Below, in pieces: positions 38,369 through 47,097 of a stretch of DNA of 64,000 bases. The position numbers were made by a program, and so were the translations under genes. Source of the stretch: Marinoscillum furvescens DSM 4134. Lineage in GTDB: Bacteria > Bacteroidota > Bacteroidia > Cytophagales > Cyclobacteriaceae. The notes under the pieces were generated by a model. That model saw nothing but the letters and a program-made list of their open reading frames with translations. It had not been told where the DNA came from and did no database searches. The stretch is from the NCBI RefSeq assembly GCF_003386095.1, contig NZ_QREG01000016.1, positions 62,001-126,000 on the forward strand, written 5' to 3'. How positions within the stretch are numbered: the first letter of the stretch is position 1; every line of letters begins with the position of its first letter.

Positions 38369-38561
38369 AAATAATTGTTTAGTCTGATTGAAGCAATTCT
38401 CTAATCAGCTACAAGCTAAAGTGGCTTGTTCAATTGATTGTAGGCAAAGGGTTGCTCAGAAGGCTCTGCAAAGCACCTCTGTTCAGTTTTTGTTCAGTTC
38501 AACCGGGGATGATGAGAGTAGTCGAAACATTATCTTGTGCAATTAATCCGATGTGTAGTCT

Positions 38562-39965
38562 ATGAAAATCATTTCGAAGAAACTGCTCCATTTGATCCTC
38601 GTGCTTACGCTATTCCCAACTCTGGTATTTGCGCAGCACACCAACATTGTTCTGCTATTTGCTGATGACGCAGGTTACCATGATTTTGGCTTTCAGGGCA
38701 GCAACACATTTCCTACTCCTAACCTGGATGTACTTGCCCGGGAAGGAGTGGTTTTTGAGCAAGCCTACACCACCGCTGCTGTGTGCGGGCCATCCCGTGC
38801 CGGTATGCTCACGGGGATGTACCAACAGCGCTTTGGTTTTGAAGAAAACAATGTACCAGGCTACATGAGCCAATCGTCTAAACTAATGGGCGATGAAATG
38901 GGACTCCCCCTACACCTGCAAACCATAGCCGATCACCTCAACCCACTGGGCTACCGCTCCTTACTACTCGGAAAATGGCACATGGGCAATGCTGATAAAT
39001 ACCACCCTTTAAAACGTGGCTTTGATGAGTTTTATGGGTTTAGAGGTGGTGCCAGAAGCTTTTGGGCGCTCAGCGACGAAGAGGCTAAAAAGCGTCCCGA
39101 GGATCGCTGGGAACACGGTTTTGGCAACCACGAAGAACCAGAGGAATACCTCACAGATGCAATAGCTCGTGAAGCATGTGATTTTATAGCTCGCAATCAG
39201 CAAAACCCATTTTTCATGTATGTATCATTCAATGCGGTACACTCACCACTCCACGCAAAGGACGAAGACCTGGAGCAAATCAAAGGACTCACCGGCAAGC
39301 GAAAGACGCTGGCCGCCATGACGCTGGCAATGGATCGTGCATGTGGGCAGATTCTGACTAAGCTGAAGGAGCTGGGACTAGAAGAAAACACACTGGTAGT
39401 GTTTACCAATGACAATGGAGGTCCCGTAGGCACTATGACCAGCAACTACCCACTCAGTGGGGCCAAGTCCAACAACCTGGAAGGTGGCATCAGGGTACCT
39501 TTTGTAATGAAATGGCCAGGTGTGGCACCAGCCAATTCGACTTTCTCCTTTCCCATCAGTACGCTAGACCTGCTCCCTACTTTTGTAAATGCAGCCGGAG
39601 GCAACGCTAAGCAGATTAATGGACTAGACGGAGTAGATCTGCTCCCTTACCTCACCAACACTGCCACTGGTCGCCCGCACAAAACTCTCTACTGGAAAAA
39701 AGAGAACAGAGGAATAATCCGACACGAAGACTGGAAGCTTATTCGCTACCCCGACCGGCCTGCCGAGCTCTACTATCTCCCTGATGATGCTGCCGAAGAA
39801 AACAATCTGGCCTATGAGTATCCAGATAAAGTACGGGAGCTTTTCAAACAGCTATGGAGCTGGGAAAGCCAACTAGAGCGCCCGCTCTTTATGCTACGCA
39901 GAGAATATGAAGTAAAAGCACTGCAACGCATGGACGAGCACCGCGAGCCATTGGTGGATGAGTGA
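38562..39965 (+). CDS. S1-family sulfatase (CxPSR type)
   Basis: 467 residues with a signal peptide ending near VFAQ (residue 25). Motifs: NIVLLFADDAGYHDFG (metal-binding Asp35-Asp36), formylglycine site C75-G-P-S-R79 in VCGPSRAGMLTG, LLGKWHMG, VVFTNDNGG and LEGGIRVPF. The AGYHDFG and NDNGG forms are shared with the sulfatase at 50333 (GWGDVGF, SDNG) and suggest the same broad branch (S1_19/S1_20-like, not certain). It is the only sulfatase on the plus strand, divergent from GH86 and convergent with the unknown beta-barrel-like protein, 3 bases apart. Confidence 0.93.
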   Translation: MKIISKKLLHLILVLTLFPTLVFAQHTNIVLLFADDAGYHDFGFQGSNTFPTPNLDVLAREGVVFEQAYTTAAVCGPSRAGMLTGMYQQRFGFEENNVPGYMSQSSKLMGDEMGLPLHLQTIADHLNPLGYRSLLLGKWHMGNADKYHPLKRGFDEFYGFRGGARSFWALSDEEAKKRPEDRWEHGFGNHEEPEEYLTDAIAREACDFIARNQQNPFFMYVSFNAVHSPLHAKDEDLEQIKGLTGKRKTLAAMTLAMDRACGQILTKLKELGLEENTLVVFTNDNGGPVGTMTSNYPLSGAKSNNLEGGIRVPFVMKWPGVAPANSTFSFPISTLDLLPTFVNAAGGNAKQINGLDGVDLLPYLTNTATGRPHKTLYWKKENRGIIRHEDWKLIRYPDRPAELYYLPDDAAEENNLAYEYPDKVRELFKQLWSWESQLERPLFMLRREYEVKALQRMDEHREPLVDE

Positions 39966-39968
39966 GGG

Positions 39969-41180
39969 CTACCAGGTAGTTGAGTTCAATCGAACTCCCA
40001 ACCCTGCGGTCAAAGACCAACTAGGCACGGCATATTCTGCATAGATATTATTTTGATATAGGCTTTGGTTATACCAGCCCGTTGCATCAATCCTGAAATA
40101 GATGTTTTCACTCGGTATAAAAATCAGACCTGCGCTAAGGGCTCCTCCTAAATGAAATACCCCTCTACTTCCAGAAGTTGTTTCTGTTTGTTTTCTCCCG
40201 GTAAAGGTTGACACACGTTCGGTAGCACTATATCCGTCTTTCATATACCCTATTTGGGTCTGTGCTCGCATTACCCCCTTCAATTGCCTTTTGCCGAAGA
40301 AATATTCAACACTCAAAGGAACTTCTACCAAGTTGTATCGATGAAGAATGTAATCTTGCCCTTGAATATAGAATTCTGGGTAAAACTTGTGGTCATGGTG
40401 TGTGAAAAACACCCCAACCCCAGTTGCTAACCGGTAATTGGACCTGGCTCTCACTTTAGTAAACCTTAACCCAAAAATATCCGAATGAATTTTGGAGGTA
40501 TAAATACTTTCATCCTTCCTCCCCAACTGAGTATAAAAAAAGCGAATCCCCACGGACGGCTCGATCATTAGATAATCGTTTTCGCGATTTTTACTTTCAC
40601 TACATTCTGGACACACCAGTTTGTTGTACTTTTTTACTACGCGCACCAAAGAGTTATAGGTATAGGTAGCGCTTTCCACATAAAGTGTCATCTGATCAAA
40701 ATCCTGAAACAAATACAGCAAAAGTCCTTTATAGTCACTCATAAACTTCTTGAATGTCTTACCCGTTTCTTTATCCACGATAGTGACTTCATTATATTTC
40801 AATTCAAGAATTTCACCATTCGAAGTGACGAAAAAATAGTCGCGCACCTCAAAATCCAGCAAATAAAGATTCATAGGCCCTGTAAGTATGCGTTCCAAAA
40901 AAACACTTTTAGGCACACCAGTGATATCAACTTGGGCAGCTTCATAATGAAGGCCTTCAGTAAAGCCAAAGCCATCAATTTGTGAAGAAAGATAAGTAAC
41001 TGGCTTTGCTTCAGGTGTAGCCTTAAACTCACAGCTGTTTACTACCTCCCCAATTAAGGTTCGTTTGATCTCACCTCTGATCGTATCTCCATTTTGTATG
41101 ATATATCCAGGATCGAAAAGTTTCTGGGCAGATGCTGCAAACGAAAGAAGTAGTATTGAGGAAAGAATATTAAATCTCAT
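39969..41180 (-). CDS. Secreted/outer-membrane protein of unknown function, beta-barrel-like C-terminus
   Basis: 403 residues from 41180, where the signal peptide MRFNILSSILLLSFAASAQ begins; six more residues are open upstream. The N-terminal half (GYIIQNGDTIRGEI, VDKETGKTFKKF) resembles a beta-rich domain common in unnamed Bacteroidota proteins. The C-terminal half has alternating hydrophobic strands with aromatic ends (LATGVGVFFTHHDHKFYPEF, SWSLTAGLGVRLN), as in PorT-like outer-membrane barrels. Two Cys (CPEC) lie in the middle. I do not know its role. It ends 3 bases from the convergent sulfatase and may be an insertion unrelated to the PUL. Confidence 0.6.
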   Translation of the reverse strand: MRFNILSSILLLSFAASAQKLFDPGYIIQNGDTIRGEIKRTLIGEVVNSCEFKATPEAKPVTYLSSQIDGFGFTEGLHYEAAQVDITGVPKSVFLERILTGPMNLYLLDFEVRDYFFVTSNGEILELKYNEVTIVDKETGKTFKKFMSDYKGLLLYLFQDFDQMTLYVESATYTYNSLVRVVKKYNKLVCPECSESKNRENDYLMIEPSVGIRFFYTQLGRKDESIYTSKIHSDIFGLRFTKVRARSNYRLATGVGVFFTHHDHKFYPEFYIQGQDYILHRYNLVEVPLSVEYFFGKRQLKGVMRAQTQIGYMKDGYSATERVSTFTGRKQTETTSGSRGVFHLGGALSAGLIFIPSENIYFRIDATGWYNQSLYQNNIYAEYAVPSWSLTAGLGVRLNSTTW

Positions 41181-41294
41181 GACGGTAATTAAAAGCAAGG
41201 CCTAAAAATAATAGAATTAACTACATCACATACCACTCCTCGATTGAAAAATAACTTTTGCGCTTTCCCATTTCCTGTCACGGCCACCCTATAC

Positions 41295-43145
41295 TCAATG
41301 TGTCAAATATTCCAACCGCCATTTCACTTGATTATCATCGCGAACAACAGGGTTTAGACGGGATGCTTCTACCCTTACAGCAAAACCATACGGAGCGGAA
41401 TTCATGAGGGTGATAGTATTGAGCATAAGTAGGGCTTCCGTAGGGTTTTCTGATTTGCACAAGGCTTCCGTCATCGCTTTTTCGGGGTTTTGTCCTTTGG
41501 CTACAGCCAAAAACTCCGCGGCACGAATTCTATTGAGCAGTTCGGGATCGGTCTGTTGCATAGTTTCAGCCTGATCATAAAATAGTTCTGCGTCTGTCCC
41601 AAATGTACTGCAGGCGATGAGCGCCCAGTAGCGTTCCCAGGGGTCCTCACTTGCCAGCGCTTTGGCCAGACGACTCTGCACCTGATCAAATGGCTGCAAC
41701 ATCAAATCCGCAATCGCTAAATAGCGTTGGATCTGCTTTTTATTTTGCTTCCCAAATGTCACGGGATCGGTAAGCGCATCCGACAGCAAGACATGTTCTG
41801 GATAGAAGGATAGGTCGGGCATGGAGGTCACCCACTCGTGAAGCTCATCTCGCAAGTCCCGAAGCGTCTTCGCAAACTGAGGGTCTTTAGCCAGGTTTTT
41901 GGTTTCATAAGGGTCCTCCTCCACATCAAACAGCATCTCTGCCGGCCGAGGCTCAAAAAAGGCTGTCTGGGCATGATCCAGTTTCCCATCCAAATAGAGT
42001 GATCGCCACTCTTCATAAGCCAGCTGCTTATATCGGTAGTTGTTCTGCAGCCCATCTATGGTAAATGGCTGATAACTTCTGATGTACTTGTACTTTCCTT
42101 TTCGCACTGAGCGGACCAGGTCGTATTTTTCATCAAACCGGTCGGCATACCCATAGGTGATGTTTCGCTTCGCTAGCTTTTTGGCCGACACAGCTTTCCC
42201 CAGAAAGGGTTTTCCGTCCATGCCAGCAGGCACCTCCACTCCAGCCAAATGCAAAACCGTGGGCCCGAGATCCACAAAACTCACAAATGCATCGGTTTCC
42301 CCTCCAGTGGGAGCAGCCACCAAATGCTGATACTTTTTTGGCACATACACTACCATGGGCACGTGAAGCCCGGTCTCGTAAATGTATCCTTTGCTGCCTG
42401 GCAGCACGCCTCCATGATCTCCATAATAGAAAATAAACGTATCATCTAGCAGCCCGTCAGCTTCCAGCTTTTCTACCACTTCGCCCAGTTGAGCATCCAT
42501 CTGCTGGATTTTATCACGGTAATAAGCATTGGTATATCGAAAAAGCTCCGTATCCGGATGGTTGGGTTGTACCTGATAGGCATCCGGATTTACTTTAGTA
42601 GGCTGCTGCATGTCCTCTTTACTAAAATGCAGTCTGGATTCATGGGTAGTACCTATGTTGTGCACATAGAAAAAGGGCTGATTTGCCCCTCTATTCTTCC
42701 AGGACGCTTTTTTAGACGATTCGTCCCATACGTTATCACCTTTCACAAAATTGTAGTCTTCCTTGGCATTGTTGGCGGTATAGTATCCTGCTTTTCGCAG
42801 GTATGCAGGAAACATCTCCACACCATCGGGCATAGGCGCCGGCTCCTGATGCCGGTGAAACTGCGTGCCTGTACGTGGGCCATAACAACCCGAAATGATG
42901 GCCGACCTGGCCACACTACAAACAGCCCCGTTAGAAAATGCTCTGGTAAACTTCACGCCTTGTTGGGCCAGTTTTTCGATATGAGGTGTCTCCACTCCAT
43001 TGTCATCAAAAAGCTTTAAATAATGCTTGGAGTTATCCTCCGAAACAATCCATACGATGTTTGGACGCTCTTGTGCGCTTACTGACCACTGCAAACAAAC
43101 CAGGCACACGAGCACCATCCACTTCCCCATAGTTTTACAACTCAT
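41295..43145 (-). CDS. S1-family sulfatase with unusual C-S-V-A-R maturation motif
   Basis: 616 residues with a signal peptide ending near SVSAQ (residue 25). Motifs: NIVWIVSEDNSKHYL, formylglycine site C76-S-V-A-R80 in AVCSVARSAIISG, FIFYYGDHGG and YETGLHVPMVVY. The third position of the maturation motif is Val rather than the usual Pro or Ala. I recall this form as recurring in one Bacteroidota S1 subfamily, so it may still be matured. The C-terminal ~150 residues (from ~460) form a helical extension of HEAT-like character (DPWERYWALIACSTFG, LLNRIRAAEFLAVA). It lies 7 bases from the next sulfatase gene, so they share a transcript. Confidence 0.9.
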   Translation of the reverse strand: MSCKTMGKWMVLVCLVCLQWSVSAQERPNIVWIVSEDNSKHYLKLFDDNGVETPHIEKLAQQGVKFTRAFSNGAVCSVARSAIISGCYGPRTGTQFHRHQEPAPMPDGVEMFPAYLRKAGYYTANNAKEDYNFVKGDNVWDESSKKASWKNRGANQPFFYVHNIGTTHESRLHFSKEDMQQPTKVNPDAYQVQPNHPDTELFRYTNAYYRDKIQQMDAQLGEVVEKLEADGLLDDTFIFYYGDHGGVLPGSKGYIYETGLHVPMVVYVPKKYQHLVAAPTGGETDAFVSFVDLGPTVLHLAGVEVPAGMDGKPFLGKAVSAKKLAKRNITYGYADRFDEKYDLVRSVRKGKYKYIRSYQPFTIDGLQNNYRYKQLAYEEWRSLYLDGKLDHAQTAFFEPRPAEMLFDVEEDPYETKNLAKDPQFAKTLRDLRDELHEWVTSMPDLSFYPEHVLLSDALTDPVTFGKQNKKQIQRYLAIADLMLQPFDQVQSRLAKALASEDPWERYWALIACSTFGTDAELFYDQAETMQQTDPELLNRIRAAEFLAVAKGQNPEKAMTEALCKSENPTEALLMLNTITLMNSAPYGFAVRVEASRLNPVVRDDNQVKWRLEYLTH

Positions 43146-43152
43146 TCAAATA

Positions 43153-45483
43153 TTACTTTTTTAGGACTTTAAAAACCTCCACTTCGTCACCCCGGTACAG
43201 TCTTAAAAAATAGGTACCGCTTTTCCATTCCTTACCAATATACTTCATCTCCAGGCTGTGCACGCCGGTAATCTGCTCTATTTGCCTGCCCGCTTCATCT
43301 ACTACCTCTATTTGATCAATTTGCCCCTTTAGCCCTTCGATGTTGAGTTCGTTTTCAAATGGATTTGGAAAAGGGTGTGCTAGTTTACTCTTTTTTTTTG
43401 CACCCAGGGCAGGCTCCTCTGGTGTCTCCTGAGCAGTGTACACTACACATACATCGGAGGCCCCATTGGCCAGTGTAGCATGGATCCCAGCACTACCTTC
43501 AGCCAGACAGGTCACTTCGCCAGTAGCAGACACCGTGGCTACCTCGGGGTTATTGCTGGACCAGGTAATGGGTTCTGCTCCTGCCTCTGCTGTAAGCTGA
43601 TAGCGCTCGCCGGGCTCTACCTCCATGCGGCTTTCAGCTATTTTCACATGAGCTACCTTAGGTACAATCTCTTCAGGTATGTTGAGCTTTTTATCATCAG
43701 CACCAAGTGCAAAATCAGTGCGGTTCCATACATTTTGCTGACTCCAGTCTGTCTCTATGCGCCCATCTCCCAGTACGATATTGCCAAGCTTTTGGCGGAA
43801 CCATTCTGTCAGTTCTTTGTAAGCCGGATCAAACGACACATTGCTTCGCTCTGCAGGATCTACGCGCAAGTCATACAGGGCCAGGCTCGCCTCTTCAAAA
43901 GAGGCATTGAGCGCCCATTCAATATTTTCGTTAGGGGCGTATTGCTTGCCCGGTCTACCCCAACCTTTGCGGGTACGCATAGAAAAGGCAAAATCTTCCG
44001 TACGCATATAAGCCCTGGGACCACCTACGCTGTTGATTTCTCCGATGATGTATGCTTTGGGCACATCATCCTCCTGCAGTCTGGCGCCCATATCCTGACC
44101 ATCCAAAAATTCATACGCTTCGTTAGAAAGATCAGCACCTGCAGCAGCAAGCATCGTAGGCACAAAATCCACATATTCGGTAAAGCCTTCGTATACTTCA
44201 CCCGGAGGGTATTTGGTTTTATCTGATGACACTACTATAGCCGCTCCGTGATTGGAGAGCTGCCAGGGAGTGAATTTTGCCTCAATCCCCTGCTCGCCCA
44301 GATGCCAGCCATGGTCGCCAGTTACGTACAGTATGAGGTACTCCTGGCCATTGCGCTCACTGTACGCTTTGAAAGCATCTATAGCCTCCCCCACTAAATG
44401 ATCGCCATACGCACAAAACGCATAATAATCCCGTATAGCTTGTTGCTTTTCTTCATAGCTCAGCCCATCGATCTGTAGTTGTTCGTAAAGGTCCTTCATC
44501 TGGGCAGGCAGCTTATCCACCTCACTCTGGTCAAACTCCGGAATGGCATAAATCTCGTCTTTAAACTTATCTCTGTACTCCTTAGGAGGCATCACAGGGG
44601 TGTGAGGAAAATGAAAAGACAAGCTCAAAAACTGAGGTTGCGAAGGCTTGGCTCCCTGTACCGTTTTACCCGCCAGTGTAGTATAAGTTTTGTCCTGATT
44701 TTCAAGGTAATTTTTAAACTCATCCAACACATACCCATCTAGCGTTTTGCCTGATTCCTGGGAGTTTACTCCTCCGATTATTAGGTTTGGATTGGATCTG
44801 GTATATGAAAAGAGCAGGTCTAGCTCCTCTACAATGGCGGCCTTATCAGCCGCATCCTGAGCCGTGAGCCCACCTTCCCGCTCGGTATAGTAGTACTTCA
44901 TGCTGCCATCGGGGAAATGAAACTCATTGCGAACACCAACCTTCTTTCCTCCTTCCCAAAACACATTAGAGAACCAGTCAGAAAAGCCAAGCTTAGCCAG
45001 ATCGTTTTTGTTATCGATTTTGAAATCGTAAAATCCGAGATCGTTCCAGGTGACTCCCGGACCCCATTCAAATATGCGGTAGCCACTCTTGCCCATTAGT
45101 GTAGTGCGATACCCCAAATCACTCATCAGCTCAGGCAATGTTTTCGTGAAATAGTCCACCTGATCGTGGGTTTGCTCGAATCCATAAATACCAGTGTGAT
45201 GCGGGTACTTGCCAGTGATCATACTCCCTCGAGAAGGCGCACATGCCGGTGAATTGCAATAGTTATTGACAAAAAACACTCCTTCTGCCGCCAGTGCATC
45301 CACATTGGGTGATGACACCATACCTAGCGGGCTATCACTAATTCCTGTCGTAGTTTTATTAAAAATACCATTGGAGTCCATGCGCTGATCGTCGGTGAGT
45401 ATCCAGAGGATATTCGGACGATCTTGCGCTGTAGCTTGCAGCGATATCACTAAGAGTAGGGCTAAAATTAATCTCATAAACAT
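43153..45483 (-). CDS. S1-family sulfatase with Big_2 and T9SS domains
   Basis: 776 residues with a signal peptide ending near ATAQ (residue 20); Met3 is an alternative start. Motifs: NILWILTDDQRMDSNG, formylglycine site C81-A-P-S-R85 in ACAPSRGSMITGKYPHHTG, YVTGDHGWHLGEQG. After the catalytic part (~590) come a Big_2 Ig-like domain (~620-690; ITWSSNNPEVATVSATG) and a diverged T9SS domain (FPNPFENELNIEGL). Unlike the other six sulfatases here it is built for T9SS export, so it probably acts on long chains outside the cell. The GDHGW...GE branch resembles choline-sulfatase/iduronate-sulfatase-like subfamilies. Substrate unknown. Confidence 0.92.
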   Translation of the reverse strand: MFMRLILALLLVISLQATAQDRPNILWILTDDQRMDSNGIFNKTTTGISDSPLGMVSSPNVDALAAEGVFFVNNYCNSPACAPSRGSMITGKYPHHTGIYGFEQTHDQVDYFTKTLPELMSDLGYRTTLMGKSGYRIFEWGPGVTWNDLGFYDFKIDNKNDLAKLGFSDWFSNVFWEGGKKVGVRNEFHFPDGSMKYYYTEREGGLTAQDAADKAAIVEELDLLFSYTRSNPNLIIGGVNSQESGKTLDGYVLDEFKNYLENQDKTYTTLAGKTVQGAKPSQPQFLSLSFHFPHTPVMPPKEYRDKFKDEIYAIPEFDQSEVDKLPAQMKDLYEQLQIDGLSYEEKQQAIRDYYAFCAYGDHLVGEAIDAFKAYSERNGQEYLILYVTGDHGWHLGEQGIEAKFTPWQLSNHGAAIVVSSDKTKYPPGEVYEGFTEYVDFVPTMLAAAGADLSNEAYEFLDGQDMGARLQEDDVPKAYIIGEINSVGGPRAYMRTEDFAFSMRTRKGWGRPGKQYAPNENIEWALNASFEEASLALYDLRVDPAERSNVSFDPAYKELTEWFRQKLGNIVLGDGRIETDWSQQNVWNRTDFALGADDKKLNIPEEIVPKVAHVKIAESRMEVEPGERYQLTAEAGAEPITWSSNNPEVATVSATGEVTCLAEGSAGIHATLANGASDVCVVYTAQETPEEPALGAKKKSKLAHPFPNPFENELNIEGLKGQIDQIEVVDEAGRQIEQITGVHSLEMKYIGKEWKSGTYFLRLYRGDEVEVFKVLKK

Positions 45484-45541
45484 GCTATTTTCAGCGCTTA
45501 AAATAGGCCTTTGCCCTCGATAAATTTGAGCAAGCGTTTGT

Positions 45542-47014
45542 CTAGCTTCCTTCCAGGGTAAGCTTCAGCGCAAAAGCGTGTTTACCCACCGGGTTTGTAG
45601 GCAGTTTAACGCGGAGCCCATCACCTTCCTGCTGCCAGCCTTGTAGTTCCCCATGTCCCAGCAGTGAGATTGACGATACCTCTTTATCTAACATGCCTTT
45701 ATCTTTTCCGAGAATTCTGATGATCAGCTCATTTTCCGGCCAGGCAAGCACAATCGCATAAAGTACGCCATCTTTTTGTGTGAAACGAATGTCCTCTGCA
45801 GTTGCATCTGGATTTTGATTTTCACTCAAATGCCCTTCCACAATTTCTTGTGGACCCTCGCCATATATTCTCCAGGGTCGTGTGCCGTAGATCGCCTCTC
45901 CATTGATTTTTAGCCACTCCCCCATTTCCATGAGGCGTTGGCGAACGGGCTCGGGAATAGTACCATCCGCCCGTGGAGGAATGTTGAGCAATACACAGCC
46001 ATTTTTACTCACCACATCCACCAAAAAATCTATGAGCCGGTTTGTGGATTTATAGCGTGGATTTTCTATATACGACCAGGCTTTCCAGTCCATAGAGTCA
46101 TCCGTCAGCCACGGAAAGTCCTTTTTTTCGCTCATGCGAGCACGCTCCAGATCAAGTACAGCTGAACCTTTCGCTAAGTCTTCAAACTTATAGGTACAAA
46201 CTACCTCACGATCCCATTGCTCAGCTCTATTGTAATAGTTAGCCAAAAACTGTTTCCTATACTTTTCGCCGATGATGTCCATTTTGTTGTCAAACCAGAT
46301 CATGTCTGGCTGGTAGTTGTCCATCAGCTCATTGAGTCTGTCTAGCCACTCCTGATTGAAGGCCTCGTCTGGCAAGGGGTCCGTCGGTTTGTTTGCCATC
46401 ACAAAGGTGCCCTCAGGTACTTTAGGGCCATACAAGTCCGCAAATTTCGGATCTCCAGCATCTGTGGTGGTATCCCAGGTTGGGTACCAGGCATACATCC
46501 AATGGCGGTGATAGGTCACCAGGTATTTCATACCCTCAGCCCTTATGGCTTTTTCCATCTCGCCTACTATGTCACGCCCAGGCCCCATATCTACAGCATC
46601 CCACTCGGTAAGCTGACTATCCCACATAGCAAAGCCATCGGCATGCTCTGCCACGGGGCCTGCAAACTGTGCTCCGGATGCTTTGAATAACCTGGCCCAC
46701 TCCTGAGCATCAAAATGCTCAGCGGTAAACATGGGGATAAAGTCTTTGTAACCAAACTCATCCAGTGGCCCATAGGTAGCCTCATGATGAGCTCTCACCG
46801 GATGATCTTTTACGTACATCCAGTGCGAATACCACTCCGTCTGATGGGCGGGTACACTGTAAGGTCCCCAGTGAAAGTAGATCCCAAATTTGGCATCCTG
46901 AAACCAAGATGGTGTTTCGTGCTGCTGAAGGGATTCCCAGGTAGGCTCGTATATTTTTTCATGTTTCTGGCAAGAGAACCCCAGCACTACAAGTGCTATG
47001 TTGATGTATCTCAT
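45542..47014 (-). CDS. GH29 alpha-L-fucosidase/alpha-L-galactosidase 2, lipoprotein
   Basis: 490 residues with a lipoprotein signal (LGFSC, Cys15). Landmarks of GH29: WFQDAKFGIYFHWGPYSVPAHQ, AEHADGFAMWDSQ, and DMIWFDNKMDI with the likely nucleophile Asp242. In the first GH29 here the matching block reads EHHDGF; in this one the second His is replaced by Ala125. VVSKNGCVLLNIPPRADGTIP and EAIYGTRPW are standard. It differs from the enzyme at 33657 in many positions, so the two may remove different sugars or linkages (fucose or L-galactose). It probably shares a transcript with the alpha-glucuronidase-like gene 83 bases upstream. Confidence 0.92.
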   Translation of the reverse strand: MRYINIALVVLGFSCQKHEKIYEPTWESLQQHETPSWFQDAKFGIYFHWGPYSVPAHQTEWYSHWMYVKDHPVRAHHEATYGPLDEFGYKDFIPMFTAEHFDAQEWARLFKASGAQFAGPVAEHADGFAMWDSQLTEWDAVDMGPGRDIVGEMEKAIRAEGMKYLVTYHRHWMYAWYPTWDTTTDAGDPKFADLYGPKVPEGTFVMANKPTDPLPDEAFNQEWLDRLNELMDNYQPDMIWFDNKMDIIGEKYRKQFLANYYNRAEQWDREVVCTYKFEDLAKGSAVLDLERARMSEKKDFPWLTDDSMDWKAWSYIENPRYKSTNRLIDFLVDVVSKNGCVLLNIPPRADGTIPEPVRQRLMEMGEWLKINGEAIYGTRPWRIYGEGPQEIVEGHLSENQNPDATAEDIRFTQKDGVLYAIVLAWPENELIIRILGKDKGMLDKEVSSISLLGHGELQGWQQEGDGLRVKLPTNPVGKHAFALKLTLEGS

Positions 47015-47097
47015 AATCGTTTTGCTTCGTTCTGCATACTAACTAATCCTCGTCAGGAAGTGGATTATTTGAACTGAACTATTTCTAAACGCTACCC

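Noticed and set aside
43480-44226. 248-residue open frame on the plus strand opposite a sulfatase
   Set aside because: It lies fully inside the clear sulfatase gene on the other strand, has no recognisable motif and looks like an antisense shadow.
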